A stretch of DNA of 64,000 bases from Aerococcus kribbianus (GCF_026805545.1 NZ_JAPRFR010000004.1:38057-102056); one strand, 5' to 3'; positions 1 to 8,908 are shown, counted from the stretch's first letter. The notes: generated from the letters alone by a model not told the origin. Translations and numbers: made by a program.

Positions 1-100
1 TTGTTCATAGATGACTTTGCGCACTAAAGCTCTGCTGACGCTTTTATTTTGTCATTTTTTGCTTTAATATTATTCTACCATTTTTTTCAGAAATTATGCT

Positions 101-118
101 ATATAAAATATTTCACAA
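101..118. promoter_or_regulatory. Rex-like operator candidate upstream of nox
   Basis: The 18 bases have an intact TTCACAA half-site and a degenerate left half, separated by an AT-rich centre. They match the Rex-like site before ldh at 45555 in 16 of 18 positions. Two more TTCACAA half-sites lie at about 171 and 252. Rex is the redox-sensing repressor of firmicute nox and ldh genes. The site is about 200 bases upstream of the nox promoter, further than is usual for repression, so direct control is uncertain. Confidence 0.3.
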
Positions 119-313
119 TCTATTCGTCAAAAGCACAAATCATCCCTTAATTTATTGTTTTTTCACAAATTTTCTATCCTTACACTTATTGTTCTTATTA
201 TAAAGATTGTAATTTTTGTTGTCTGAACAAATTAGAACGATTTTTGTATTATTCACAAACGCTTTAATAACATGATTTTTATTGGTTTTTTATGGCCTAT
301 TTATAATATTTCT

Positions 314-342
314 TTGCATTCTTTTATTTTCTCTTCTATAAT
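314..342 (+). promoter_or_regulatory. nox promoter
   Basis: A TTGCAT -35 box and a perfect TATAAT -10 box are separated by 17 bases. Transcription would start near 349, about 40 bases before the GTG start of nox. The rest of 1-313 is very AT-rich; apart from the TTCACAA half-sites I see no gene in it. Confidence 0.6.
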
Positions 343-390
343 TTGCATTGTCATATAACATGTGAAAACAATATTAAGGAGTGTTTTATA

Positions 391-1746
391 GTGAAAGTAG
401 CAGTTATTGGATGTACCCATGCTGGAACAGCTGCCGTGAAAACCATTTTAAGTGAAAATGATGATGTTGAAGTTTCTGTTTATGAACGTAATGATAATAT
501 TTCATTCCTCTCTTGTGGGATTGCCCTTTATGTAGGAGGCGTTGTGAAGGACGTTAATGGTCTCTTCTATTCTGACCCTAGCGAATTAGAGTCACTCGGC
601 GCTAACGTACATATGAAACATAATGTGCTCTCATATGATGAAAATGCCAAAACAATCACTGTTGAAAATATGGAAACTGGTCAACAATTCCAAGAAAGCT
701 ATGACAAGTTAGTGCTCGCGACTGGTTCTTGGCCAATCATTCCACCATTAGATGGTTTAGACTTAAATAATGTCCAACTATGTAAAAACTTTGAACATGC
801 TCAAGCCATTATTGAAAAGAAAACTGACAAAAAACGTGTGGTTGTTGTTGGTGGTGGTTATATCGGTATTGAATTAGTCGAAGCTTTTGCTGAAGACGGT
901 AAGGAAGTTGTCTTAATTGACGGTCTTGACCGTGTGCTTAACAAATACCTTGACAAAGAAATGACTGATATTCTTGAAGCGGATATGCGTGAACGTGGTA
1001 TCCAAATTCAACTCAACGAGATGGTTAAAGGCTTTATCCCAGATGACCAAGGAAATGTTAAAGCCGTACAAACTTCTGAAGGTGAATACCAATGCGACAT
1101 GGCAGTATTGTGTGTTGGTTTCCGTCCTAACACTGATCTTCACAATGGTAAATTAGAAACCATGCCAAACGGTGCGATTATTGTGGATGATTACATGCAT
1201 ACTTCAGACCCTAACGTCTTTGCTTGTGGGGATTCATGTGCGGTTAACTACAATCCTAACAATGGCCATGCTTATATCCCATTAGCTACTAACGCCGTTC
1301 GTATGGGTAGCTTAGTTGGTAAAAATATCAAAGAGGATAAAGTGAAATATCGTGGGACACAATCCACCTCTGGACTTCACCTCTTCGGTTGGAACATTGG
1401 TTCAACCGGGGTTAACGATGCGTCTGCTGGTCACTTCGGTTTAGAAACGCATAGTGTTTACTTCGAAGACAATCATCGTCCAGAGTTCATGCCTAGCTAT
1501 GAAAAAGTCTATATGAAATTGGTTTATGAAGCGGAAACGGGTCGTATTGTTGGGGGTCAATTATTATCTAAGTATGACATTACTCAATCAGCCAACACCC
1601 TCTCTCTAGCCATTCAAAACCAAATGACTATTGAAGACTTAGCTTATGTTGACTTTTTCTTCCAACCACACTTTGACCGTCCATGGAACTACTTAAACTT
1701 ATTAGCTCAAACGGCACTTACTCAAGAAGAAGAAGCAAAAAAATAG
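391..1746 (+). CDS. nox: NADH oxidase, water-forming type (CoA-disulfide reductase family)
   Basis: FAD-dependent cytoplasmic enzyme expected to oxidise NADH with oxygen, giving water and regenerating NAD+ in a fermentative cell. The 451-residue protein has an N-terminal FAD-binding fold (VIGCTHAGTAA, residues 5-15), the redox cysteine Cys42 in FLSCG, an NAD-binding GGGYIG motif near residue 154, a second FAD motif (FACGDSC) near 280 and a C-terminal dimerisation domain. I chose the GTG start at 391 because AAGGAG lies 10 bases before it and the FAD motif then begins at the normal distance; an upstream in-frame ATG at 343 lies at the -10 box. It is monocistronic and ends at a strong terminator. 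A CoA-disulfide reductase role is the main alternative. Confidence 0.9.
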   Translation: MKVAVIGCTHAGTAAVKTILSENDDVEVSVYERNDNISFLSCGIALYVGGVVKDVNGLFYSDPSELESLGANVHMKHNVLSYDENAKTITVENMETGQQFQESYDKLVLATGSWPIIPPLDGLDLNNVQLCKNFEHAQAIIEKKTDKKRVVVVGGGYIGIELVEAFAEDGKEVVLIDGLDRVLNKYLDKEMTDILEADMRERGIQIQLNEMVKGFIPDDQGNVKAVQTSEGEYQCDMAVLCVGFRPNTDLHNGKLETMPNGAIIVDDYMHTSDPNVFACGDSCAVNYNPNNGHAYIPLATNAVRMGSLVGKNIKEDKVKYRGTQSTSGLHLFGWNIGSTGVNDASAGHFGLETHSVYFEDNHRPEFMPSYEKVYMKLVYEAETGRIVGGQLLSKYDITQSANTLSLAIQNQMTIEDLAYVDFFFQPHFDRPWNYLNLLAQTALTQEEEAKK

Positions 1747-1774
1747 TGGAAGAATATGATTACTAGTCATCAAT

Positions 1775-1820
1775 AAAACACCCCAGGGTCTGCCATCACG
1801 GCAGACCCTGGGGTGTTTTT
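1775..1820. terminator. Bidirectional terminator between nox and the femABX gene
   Basis: A perfect 20-base-pair stem (1775-1794 with 1800-1819) around a 5-base loop, flanked by A and T runs so that it could act on both strands. It follows the nox stop codon by about 30 bases. Confidence 0.9.
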
Positions 1821-1827
1821 GCTAATT

Positions 1828-1865
1828 AAAAAGCCTAGACTATCTGCTAAGAAATATGCCTAGGC
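1828..1865 (-). terminator. Terminator of the femABX gene
   Basis: On the minus strand CTAGGC pairs with GCCTAG around a 21-base loop and is followed by a run of five T. It begins about 18 bases after the stop codon. The long loop makes it weaker than the adjacent bidirectional hairpin. Confidence 0.55.
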
Positions 1866-1882
1866 CTATCAATAAATTTAGA

Positions 1883-3118
1883 TTAATGTTTACGTAATTT
1901 CATAGCCGTATCAAAGACTTTATTAACCATTGGCTTCAAGACAATGTCGAATTCACTAATGGTTTCTAATTGTTCAGAAGCAAAATTCTTCTTGAATTCA
2001 TAAAGTCCAGCTTCTGGATCATCTTGATTATTCTCGGAAGTATAGCCAGACACCCCACCAAAGTCAAAATAGCGACAGCCCCGATCCATTGCATCACTCA
2101 TCATAGTCCAAATCATTTGATAATTGGGCAAAAGGTCTCGATAATCATTAGATGATGCGGCATAAACATAGTAAGCTGTTTCCGCAAAATAAAGCATAAT
2201 AGCTCCTGATAAGACCACTTCTGTTTCGCCTTGGGCTTGCAAGCTTTCTAAGTCGCTGAGCATGGCTTGAGCTTTAGATTCACGTTTGTCAATAATATCT
2301 AAGCTGTTAAGAAGATTATCTTTCTTTTTACCGGTTTCCTCACCAATTTTAGCCAACTTCTTCTCGATTCCTTTACGCTCTTTGCTGATGTTTTTTAGCT
2401 CTTTTTGCTTTTGGTCTAGAGCATCGGCAATGATTAACTTAGTAAGATAGAGTTGCGCTTGGTCACCAAAGCTGTCAAGAAGATGGACAAAATAGTCGCC
2501 TTGACGGGCCCCAAAATCATCCCGCTCACTAGTAATTTCCATTAATTTAGCAAACTTAGATACTTCTTGATCCGAAACGGCTATAGTCTTAACGCCATTC
2601 TTACCAGCTTTTTTGATTTTATTACGAGTGTTGGAAGAAAAGCGCTTGAAGAGTGCGTCCTTATCATCTTCCATATCAGTAATCATCAGGAAATTAGGTT
2701 GGTTGTATTTAATCCCTTTTTCATACCCGGCATGTTGCCCCCCAATAGATAGGACATAGTCTTTTAATTCTTGCCCTTTATCGCGGGATAACTGAGGGTC
2801 AAATTTAAGCGTAAAGGCGTTGTTAGCCTTGGCTGCTTGCATGCAGGCTTCTAAAATAGCCTTAAAATCCTCTAACTGGCTATAGTCACAAACAGGACCA
2901 CGCGGCATATAAGCCAATTTAAAATTAGTCATGGGAATTTTTCGGTATAAGATCAGAGCAACTCCCTTAATGTCATCTCCTTGACTCACTGCAACATAGT
3001 CATGGGTCCAGTTATTTTTTACTTCTGCCCAGGTTGAACTTTGGTAGACCTCGCCAGCTAGGGCAGCAACATAGTGGTCGTATTCACTTTGCGAAATTTT
3101 TTGTGTTTGGTATGTCAT
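1883..3118 (-). CDS. FemABX-family peptidyltransferase (peptidoglycan interpeptide bridge)
   Basis: FemABX enzymes transfer amino acids from aminoacyl-tRNA to the lysine of lipid-linked peptidoglycan precursors at the cytoplasmic membrane. The 411-residue length fits the family. Visible marks are an N-terminal acyltransferase-like region with an AYMPRGPV segment, a charged antiparallel coiled-coil arm at about residues 228-297, and the conserved FDFGGVSGY stretch near the C-terminus. The amino acid added cannot be told from sequence. The ATG has GGGTGAT upstream. It is the last gene of the rightward-to-left block after truA and converges on nox; only one family member is present in the window. 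Confidence 0.85.
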   Translation of the reverse strand: MTYQTQKISQSEYDHYVAALAGEVYQSSTWAEVKNNWTHDYVAVSQGDDIKGVALILYRKIPMTNFKLAYMPRGPVCDYSQLEDFKAILEACMQAAKANNAFTLKFDPQLSRDKGQELKDYVLSIGGQHAGYEKGIKYNQPNFLMITDMEDDKDALFKRFSSNTRNKIKKAGKNGVKTIAVSDQEVSKFAKLMEITSERDDFGARQGDYFVHLLDSFGDQAQLYLTKLIIADALDQKQKELKNISKERKGIEKKLAKIGEETGKKKDNLLNSLDIIDKRESKAQAMLSDLESLQAQGETEVVLSGAIMLYFAETAYYVYAASSNDYRDLLPNYQMIWTMMSDAMDRGCRYFDFGGVSGYTSENNQDDPEAGLYEFKKNFASEQLETISEFDIVLKPMVNKVFDTAMKLRKH

Positions 3119-3272
3119 TTTATCACCCTATTCATCACATCATTTGTGTATAGCAAGAATTATCAGCTACCTGCTTTTATTGTGGCTCCATCTTATAATG
3201 ATAAAGAAGTCGCCAGCAAAAAGCAACGGCCGCCTCTATTTCTAATGATATTTTAAAATCTACCAAATAATC

Positions 3273-4085
3273 TTAACTTTTCTCCTGTTGTTGGCGATAA
3301 GCCAACCATTGGGCATATTGCTTGTCCCGAGTCTTTCGATTGGGATAATAAACTTCTTCTAAGTAAAGCCCATGACCAGGCGCAGTAGGACCAGCCTCAT
3401 TACGGTCCTGGGCAGCAATTAAACGAATCATTTCGTCAGTAGGGCGTAAACCATCCCCAATTTGCAAACTAGTCCCTACTAGGATTCGAACCATGTTATA
3501 GAGAAATCCGTTCCCGATAAAATCAAAAACCAAAAGTCCCGTGTGCTCATCTAAAGTCACTTGAGCTTTATCTATTCGTCGAACAAAATTTGTTTTATCT
3601 GTTTTAGTGGAACAAAAACTCTTAAAGTTGTGCTCACCAACTACCGCTTGTAAGGCTTGGTTCATCCGCTCATAGTCACAAGGATAAGGATGGTGGAGCA
3701 CATAATTCGTTTGGAATGGCGAAGGAAACTTAGCTAAGTCTACCCAATAACGGTAATGTTTTCCTTGGGCATGGTAGCGCGCATGAAAAGTCTCTTCCAC
3801 CTCAGACACCGAACGAATGCGGATACTATCAGCGGTTACTGCGTTCCATGCGCGTAGCAGGTTGTCTGTTTTCATTGCCACCGGATAGTCAAAATGCACC
3901 ACCTGACCATGAGCATGAACACCAGAGTCTGTCCGTCCTGAACCGTGAACATTAATTTTTTGTCCCTTAGACATTTTATATAGACCATGCTGTAGACTTT
4001 CTTGGACAGAAGGACCATTCTTTTGCACTTGAAAGCCAACATAGGGCGTGCCATCGTATTCAATAACTGCTTTATACCGTGTCAC
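3273..4085 (-). CDS. truA: tRNA pseudouridine(38-40) synthase TruA
   Basis: Converts uridines 38-40 in the anticodon arm of many tRNAs to pseudouridine. The 270-residue protein has the family catalytic aspartate (Asp53) in GSGRTDSGVHAHG and the usual full length. The start codon is GTG, placed 8 bases after AGGAGG. It lies 12 bases after ecfT, in the ecfA1-ecfA2-ecfT-truA order found in many Bacillota. The rplM and rpsI genes that often follow truA are not here. Confidence 0.95.
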   Translation of the reverse strand: MTRYKAVIEYDGTPYVGFQVQKNGPSVQESLQHGLYKMSKGQKINVHGSGRTDSGVHAHGQVVHFDYPVAMKTDNLLRAWNAVTADSIRIRSVSEVEETFHARYHAQGKHYRYWVDLAKFPSPFQTNYVLHHPYPCDYERMNQALQAVVGEHNFKSFCSTKTDKTNFVRRIDKAQVTLDEHTGLLVFDFIGNGFLYNMVRILVGTSLQIGDGLRPTDEMIRLIAAQDRNEAGPTAPGHGLYLEEVYYPNRKTRDKQYAQWLAYRQQQEKS

Positions 4086-4097
4086 ATAGACGACCTC

Positions 4098-4898
4098 CTA
4101 CACTATAATTGTTAAGCCAATAAGAGCAATAGATAGTATGATTAGCATCACAGCAGCCACCGTATCAATACTCTGCCAGTGTAATTGCCGGTATTTTGTC
4201 CGCCCCTCACTTCCTTTATAACCACGGGCTTCCATCGCCGTAGCTAAGTCGTAAGCCCGATTAAAGGCTGAAATAAACAAAGGAATTAAGATAGGAACGA
4301 TTGCCTGAAGTCTTTTCACTAAGTTCCCTTCAGAAAAATCGACTCCCCTAGCACGCTGAGCATCCATAATTTTATCGGTTTCTTCCATTAGCGTGGGCAC
4401 GAAACGCAAGGCAATGGATAACATCAAAGCAATCTCATGAATTGGTAAAAACTGACGTAAAGGCGAGAAGAGACTCTCCAAAGCGTCCGTTAAAGCAAGG
4501 GGCTGAGTCGTTAAAGTCACAATGGTTGAAATAAAGATAATCAAAACAAACCGCAACAGAATCATAATCGCATTATAAATTCCTCCTGTGGTTAATTTAA
4601 GCCATCCCCACTCCCATAAAACAGTGCCTTGATGGGTAAATAAGACCTGTAAGAGCACGGTGAATACAATCAGAATAAGCATGGGTTTGAGACCGCGGAT
4701 AAACACTCCTAAGGAAATACCGGTCATTAAAATCAAAGCTAAAATCGTTACTGTCAAAAGCAGATAGGCCGGCCATGAATTAGCCATAAAAATTAAAACC
4801 ATAAAGACAATCATAGCGACTAATTTTAAGCGCGGATCCAGACGATGGATTAAAGAATTTCCTGGAATATAACGTCCAATAATTAAGTTATCCTTCAT
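4098..4898 (-). CDS. ecfT: ECF transporter transmembrane (T) component EcfT
   Basis: Membrane scaffold of the group II energy-coupling factor transporter, which joins the two ATPases to exchangeable vitamin-binding S components. The 266-residue protein is mainly hydrophobic with several membrane segments and carries the two diagnostic Ala-Arg-Gly signatures (RARGVDF and EARGYKG) that couple to the ATPases. The start at 4898 is chosen because GAGGGTGG precedes it and the family N-terminus (MKDNLIIGRYIPG) begins there. It overlaps the end of ecfA2 by 11 bases, indicating translational coupling. No S component gene is in the window. Confidence 0.93.
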   Translation of the reverse strand: MKDNLIIGRYIPGNSLIHRLDPRLKLVAMIVFMVLIFMANSWPAYLLLTVTILALILMTGISLGVFIRGLKPMLILIVFTVLLQVLFTHQGTVLWEWGWLKLTTGGIYNAIMILLRFVLIIFISTIVTLTTQPLALTDALESLFSPLRQFLPIHEIALMLSIALRFVPTLMEETDKIMDAQRARGVDFSEGNLVKRLQAIVPILIPLFISAFNRAYDLATAMEARGYKGSEGRTKYRQLHWQSIDTVAAVMLIILSIALIGLTIIV

Positions 4899-5775
4899 AG
4901 CCACCCTCTCTTCTCTTGACACGCCAATGTTCAGCAATAGAATCAGCCAATTCTTCTAGGCTAAGCTCTAAACGATCACTCGCATAGCTTGAATCCATGG
5001 CTTGGAGTTTTTGTTTAAAATCTAGGGTGTCAGGTAAAGCGAGTTGATGCCTCGTCAACCAGTCCAGATTGGCAAAAATTTCTTGAGGTTGACCTGATTG
5101 TATACAAGTGCCAGCATCCATCACAATAACATGGTTAGCATAGTTGGCAACGTCATTCATTTGATGCGTCACTAAAACAATGGTCATTGCTTTCTCTTGG
5201 TAAAGATTTTGAAAAATTCCCATAAGTTCCGCTTGACCTTTAGGATCTAGCCCCGCAGTAGGTTCATCTAAAATCAAGACTTCAGGAGCCATAGCCAGGA
5301 CACCAGCGATTGCCACCCGACGCATTTGCCCACCTGACAAATCAAACGGCGACCTATCCAAAAGATCATCACTAATCTCTACTCTTTTTAAGGCTTGTCT
5401 GGCCATTTCTTCAGCCTCTTTTGGGCTAGCACCGTAATTTTGTGGTCCAAACATGACATCTTTTAGAACAGTTTCTTCAAACAATTGTGCTTCAGGAAAT
5501 TGGAAAACCATACCAATTTTCTGACGAATAATCTTAATATCCTTTTGCCTGCTATCAGGAGTTATCACCACGTCGCCAACCTTTAATTGACCTGAAGATG
5601 GCAAAATTAAGCCATTTAATAAACGCGTAATGGTTGACTTACCTGAGCCTGTGTGACCAATAATAGCCGTATAAGAGCGGTCAGGAATGGTAAAGGATAC
5701 CTGACTTAGGGCCTGGCTAGCAAAAGGGGTATCAGGAGAATAAATATAAGCAATATCTTGAGCACTTATTTGCAT
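4888..5775 (-). CDS. ecfA2: ECF transporter ATP-binding protein EcfA2
   Basis: One of the two cytoplasmic ATPases of the ECF vitamin transporter. The 295 residues contain Walker A (GHTGSGKST, residues 40-48), the Q-loop region (VFQFPEAQLFEETV), the LSGGQ signature and Walker B (VLILDEPT), followed by an H-loop (LVTHQM). The middle position in the cluster and the Q-loop sequence fit EcfA2. It overlaps ecfA1 by 10 bases upstream and ecfT by 11 bases downstream, so the three are very likely one translationally coupled unit. Confidence 0.93.
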   Translation of the reverse strand: MQISAQDIAYIYSPDTPFASQALSQVSFTIPDRSYTAIIGHTGSGKSTITRLLNGLILPSSGQLKVGDVVITPDSRQKDIKIIRQKIGMVFQFPEAQLFEETVLKDVMFGPQNYGASPKEAEEMARQALKRVEISDDLLDRSPFDLSGGQMRRVAIAGVLAMAPEVLILDEPTAGLDPKGQAELMGIFQNLYQEKAMTIVLVTHQMNDVANYANHVIVMDAGTCIQSGQPQEIFANLDWLTRHQLALPDTLDFKQKLQAMDSSYASDRLELSLEELADSIAEHWRVKRREGGYEG

Positions 5776-6590
5776 AACCAGTCTGCCAACCTTTCTTTAG
5801 TCATGTAGTCATCGGATAAGGGGAGTCCTCGTTTTATGAGCGCTGCTTTTAACTGTTCTGCAAAAGGAAGGCCCAAACCAATTTCCATTAAAGCAGGACC
5901 ATTAGCAAAAATTTGCTCAGGGGTCCCTTCATCAACGACCTGTCCACCCTTAAACACTAACAAACGATCAGCAATAGCTGCTTCCTGTAAGTCGTGAGTA
6001 ATTGAAATCACAGTTAAGTTTCTTTCTTCTCTGACCTGGTTAATAACCGCCATTACATCCGCACGGCCTTCTGGATCCAACATAGCTGTTGATTCATCTA
6101 GAACGATAATTTCTGGTCCTAAAGCAATGATACCTGCAATAGCCACCCGTTGTTTTTGACCACCTGACAAGGCAGCTGGCTCCTTGTCACGAAATTCCCA
6201 CATATTTACCTGACGTAGAGCAGCTTCTACCCGCTCATGCATGTCTTCATAAGGAACCCCTGCATTCTCTAAACCAAAGGCCACATCGTCTTCCACTGTC
6301 GCACCAACAAATTGATTGTCCGGGTTCTGAAAAACAAGGCCTACTCGTGACCGAATATCCCATACCGTATCGGCAGTTAATTCAAGTCCATCGACCTCAA
6401 TCCTTCCCGATTCTGCTTCAAGTAAGCCAATCAGCAATTTAGAGAAAGTTGACTTCCCTGAGCCATTATGGCCAATTATAGCCAACCACTCCCCACGCTG
6501 GACACTTAAGGACAGAGAATCAATGGTTAGGTCTTCGGCTTCTTCATCATAGCGGAAGTCTACCTGATCAAATGTAATTATATTCGCCAT
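5766..6590 (-). CDS. ecfA1: ECF transporter ATP-binding protein EcfA1
   Basis: The second ATPase of the ECF transporter. The 274-residue protein has Walker A (GHNGSGKST from residue 40), a VFQNPDNQFVGATV Q-loop, LSGGQ and a Walker B ending in DES rather than DEP, all normal for EcfA1. The ATG has a moderate GCGAGG site upstream. A promoter at 6688-6716 and a terminator-like hairpin at 6608-6638 lie before it, so expression may be set by attenuation. This separates the cluster from the ribosomal operon, to which it is joined in many relatives. Confidence 0.93.
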   Translation of the reverse strand: MANIITFDQVDFRYDEEAEDLTIDSLSLSVQRGEWLAIIGHNGSGKSTFSKLLIGLLEAESGRIEVDGLELTADTVWDIRSRVGLVFQNPDNQFVGATVEDDVAFGLENAGVPYEDMHERVEAALRQVNMWEFRDKEPAALSGGQKQRVAIAGIIALGPEIIVLDESTAMLDPEGRADVMAVINQVREERNLTVISITHDLQEAAIADRLLVFKGGQVVDEGTPEQIFANGPALMEIGLGLPFAEQLKAALIKRGLPLSDDYMTKERLADWLCK

Positions 6591-6607
6591 TAGCGGCCTC
6601 GCTTTCT

Positions 6608-6638
6608 AAAAAAGGAGACTGTTATAAAGCAGCCTCCT
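6608..6638 (-). terminator. Terminator hairpin 18 bases before ecfA1 (possible attenuator)
   Basis: On the minus strand AGGAGGCTG pairs with CAGTCTCCT (one mismatch) around an 8-base loop and runs into six or more T. It is 175 bases past the oatA stop but only 18 bases before the ecfA1 start, downstream of a plausible promoter at 6688-6716. It could end oatA read-through, attenuate the ecf transcript, or both. Confidence 0.75.
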
Positions 6639-6687
6639 GATATCATATTTAATTAGCTGTGGGGCTTTTTTATTACTTTGTCAGACG

Positions 6688-6716
6688 AACATACCACATA
6701 TAAAAAGACTTGTGAA
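6688..6716 (-). promoter_or_regulatory. Candidate promoter for ecfA1-ecfA2-ecfT-truA
   Basis: A TTCACA -35 box (5 of 6) and a TATGTT -10 box preceded by TGG (extended -10) are separated by 17 bases. Transcription would start near 6681, giving a leader of about 90 bases that contains the hairpin at 6608-6638. Confidence 0.5.
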
Positions 6717-6812
6717 TTTCGCCTACATACCTTATTAGTCTACTAGATTTTACTTAACGGTGCAAGAAATGCTGATTCCATTAGCCATTTATTCCTTAAC
6801 AGCTCCGTTCAA

Positions 6813-8687
6813 TTATTGAGTAATTGCCTGACTAACAAAATTTATCCAAGCTAAGATTCCTGCTTGGTTGAAATGAACACCATCTTCACCCAACCAATTG
6901 TTATTATTAGTGGCATAATAGTTAGCCCAATCCACCAAATGAATATTGTCTCCACCTTCATCCGCTGCTTGAGCCAACAATTGGTTGACTTGATCATGCC
7001 AAGGTCGATCAACATGAGTATTAACCAAATAAATTTCCTTGTCACTACCGATAGCTGCTAAAAATTCATCTAATTGGGCTTTAGTAAAGGGGCCATTAGC
7101 ACCTAAGTCTACCACAACCGTATCTGCCAACTGTTGGTTAGCCTTCAATTGCTCCACTACTGGCTGGCTATCATATAATTGTCGTCCCACTTGGGCATCA
7201 ACAATCGCTTGAGGAAAGACACTGTAAATCGCTTCTGACACCCCAACTGTTAAAGAATCCCCAATAAAGGTCACTGGTAAGGCAAAGGCCTTTTTTAACG
7301 TTTTCTCATCTAAACCTGCTTGATAAGCTTTTTGCTCGTCTGTGAGTTGCGATTGATAATTTTCAAAGCCCTTGTTGAGCTCTGCTTCTTGCTTGGCTCT
7401 TTGTTCATTTAAAGCCTTCATTTTAGCTTGTTGCTCTTGGGCTTGTTTTTCTTGAACGCTCATGTTTTCTGCACTAGGTGATAGAGCTAAAGCTGTGGCA
7501 GAGCAAAGATAAATTAATGCAAAGAAAGCAAAGACAATTTTTTCAAAATAAGGGCCTTGCTTAGAAAAGACATTTTTCAATCCGGTAAAGAGTCGGACAC
7601 TAGTCCCGGGTGCTTGGTTAAAGACAGGTGCGGTCCATCGTTTATTAACAATCAATTCATGGGTAAAGACCCCAAGTAAAATAATTAAAACAACTTGCAA
7701 GCCAATATTAGCTGTCAACCAATTTCTATTGTGGGCTGACATATGGAAGAGAATAAAAATAGGGTAATACCATAAATACATAGGATAAGATCTTTGACCC
7801 AAATAAACAATTGGCTTAAAAGCGAACAAACGTCCTAATAGTGATTTTTCTTGCATAATACCGGCCAAAAAGACTGCTACACACAAGTCGAAAATCAACA
7901 TTCCGCCCCAATAGGTGAAGGTCCCATTATCAGTCATCAGCTTAAATAAGGCAATGATTGCTGTTAGAGTCATCAAGTTAAGGCCGTCAATCATATACCA
8001 CTTGTGGTCTTCCATATAGGTGCGCAAGAGACCAGGAAGATCAACATAGGCCATTAGCACCCCAATTAAAAACGTAAACGCTCGGGTATCCGTCCCATAA
8101 TACACTCGAGTAGGGTCTTGACCTGGCTGGAATAAGAAAATCATGCTAATAAAAGATAGAGCAATTAAAGCTAAAATAAGATAAATTTGCCAATGATAAT
8201 TTTTTAATTTTTGTAAGATAAAACGAAATAAAATTGGCCAAAATAAAATAAATTGCACATAAACACTCAGGTACCACAGATGAGTAAACAAGGAAGGATG
8301 TAACATTTCAGCAAAATAAGATGACCCGTTACTAATCTGTACCCAGTTATTCACGAATAATAGCGAAGAAAAAAACATTTGCCCAAGATTAACTAACAGG
8401 TCTTGACGGAACAATAAAATTCCCGTTAAGCAGATACCCATCATAAAGAGCATAGGAAAGGCAAGCTTTCTTATCCGATTCAAAAAAGGCAATAAAATAG
8501 GAATGTCTTCCTGAGAGTGGCCTTGTCTGAGCAATGACCGTGTCAAAAAGTAGCCCGAAATCACAAAAAAGATGTCAACAGCTAAAAAACCTCCAGGCCA
8601 TAGATGCTTGGTATAATGATAAAAAATAATCGCGATAATACTTAAGAAACGTAAACTATCTACCGCTTTAAAGCGTTGCTTGTTCAT
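6813..8687 (-). CDS. oatA: OatA-like membrane acyltransferase with SGNH domain
   Basis: Two-part enzyme expected to move acetyl groups across the membrane onto extracytoplasmic sugars, most likely peptidoglycan N-acetylmuramic acid as in OatA, which gives lysozyme resistance. The first ~350 of 624 residues form a multi-span acyltransferase-3 domain, with another membrane segment near 390, a charged helical linker at about 410-460, then an SGNH esterase-like domain with GDSLTVG, DLGANG and a C-terminal DGVHF carrying the catalytic Asp and His. The start at 8687 has GGAGG 7 bases upstream. It has its own promoter and sits alone between rplQ and ecfA1, splitting a conserved arrangement. Acetylation of another polymer is possible. 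Confidence 0.85.
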   Translation of the reverse strand: MNKQRFKAVDSLRFLSIIAIIFYHYTKHLWPGGFLAVDIFFVISGYFLTRSLLRQGHSQEDIPILLPFLNRIRKLAFPMLFMMGICLTGILLFRQDLLVNLGQMFFSSLLFVNNWVQISNGSSYFAEMLHPSLFTHLWYLSVYVQFILFWPILFRFILQKLKNYHWQIYLILALIALSFISMIFLFQPGQDPTRVYYGTDTRAFTFLIGVLMAYVDLPGLLRTYMEDHKWYMIDGLNLMTLTAIIALFKLMTDNGTFTYWGGMLIFDLCVAVFLAGIMQEKSLLGRLFAFKPIVYLGQRSYPMYLWYYPIFILFHMSAHNRNWLTANIGLQVVLIILLGVFTHELIVNKRWTAPVFNQAPGTSVRLFTGLKNVFSKQGPYFEKIVFAFFALIYLCSATALALSPSAENMSVQEKQAQEQQAKMKALNEQRAKQEAELNKGFENYQSQLTDEQKAYQAGLDEKTLKKAFALPVTFIGDSLTVGVSEAIYSVFPQAIVDAQVGRQLYDSQPVVEQLKANQQLADTVVVDLGANGPFTKAQLDEFLAAIGSDKEIYLVNTHVDRPWHDQVNQLLAQAADEGGDNIHLVDWANYYATNNNNWLGEDGVHFNQAGILAWINFVSQAITQ

Positions 8688-8752
8688 GATTACCTCCAAA
8701 ACACTAATCATTGCGGGAAACCCCACTTAACTCGTCATAAGCTAACCACAAT

Positions 8753-8781
8753 ATCATAGCCCAAAAAGCTAAAAAAACCAA
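8753..8781 (-). promoter_or_regulatory. Promoter of the oatA-like gene
   Basis: TTGGTT and TATGAT are separated by 17 bases, about 65 bases before the start codon. It lies beyond the ribosomal operon terminator, so the gene is probably transcribed separately. Confidence 0.5.
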
Positions 8782-8832
8782 TGCCCAAAAATAAAAATAT
8801 ATAAAAGTTTAAGAAAGCTTTGTAATTAACAC

Positions 8833-8879
8833 AAAAAAAAGCATATATGCTCACCTATCAGGGCGTAAACACATATGCC
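8833..8879 (-). terminator. Terminator of the ribosomal super-operon
   Basis: On the minus strand a long stem formed by GCATATGTG...GCATATATGC, with wobble pairs and a short loop, is followed by eight T. It is the first strong terminator after rplQ. Confidence 0.8.
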
Positions 8880-8908
8880 GAACCAATATTTATTTATTTG
8901 ATATATTT

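Noticed and set aside
1..300. Possible minus-strand gene start at the left edge (CAT at 6-8)
   Set aside because: There is no ribosome binding site on the minus strand and only two codons would be visible.
6596..6637. 13-codon frame (MISGGCFITVSFF) across the hairpin before ecfA1
   Set aside because: It has no ribosome binding site and coincides with the terminator stem; a real leader peptide would lie upstream of the hairpin.
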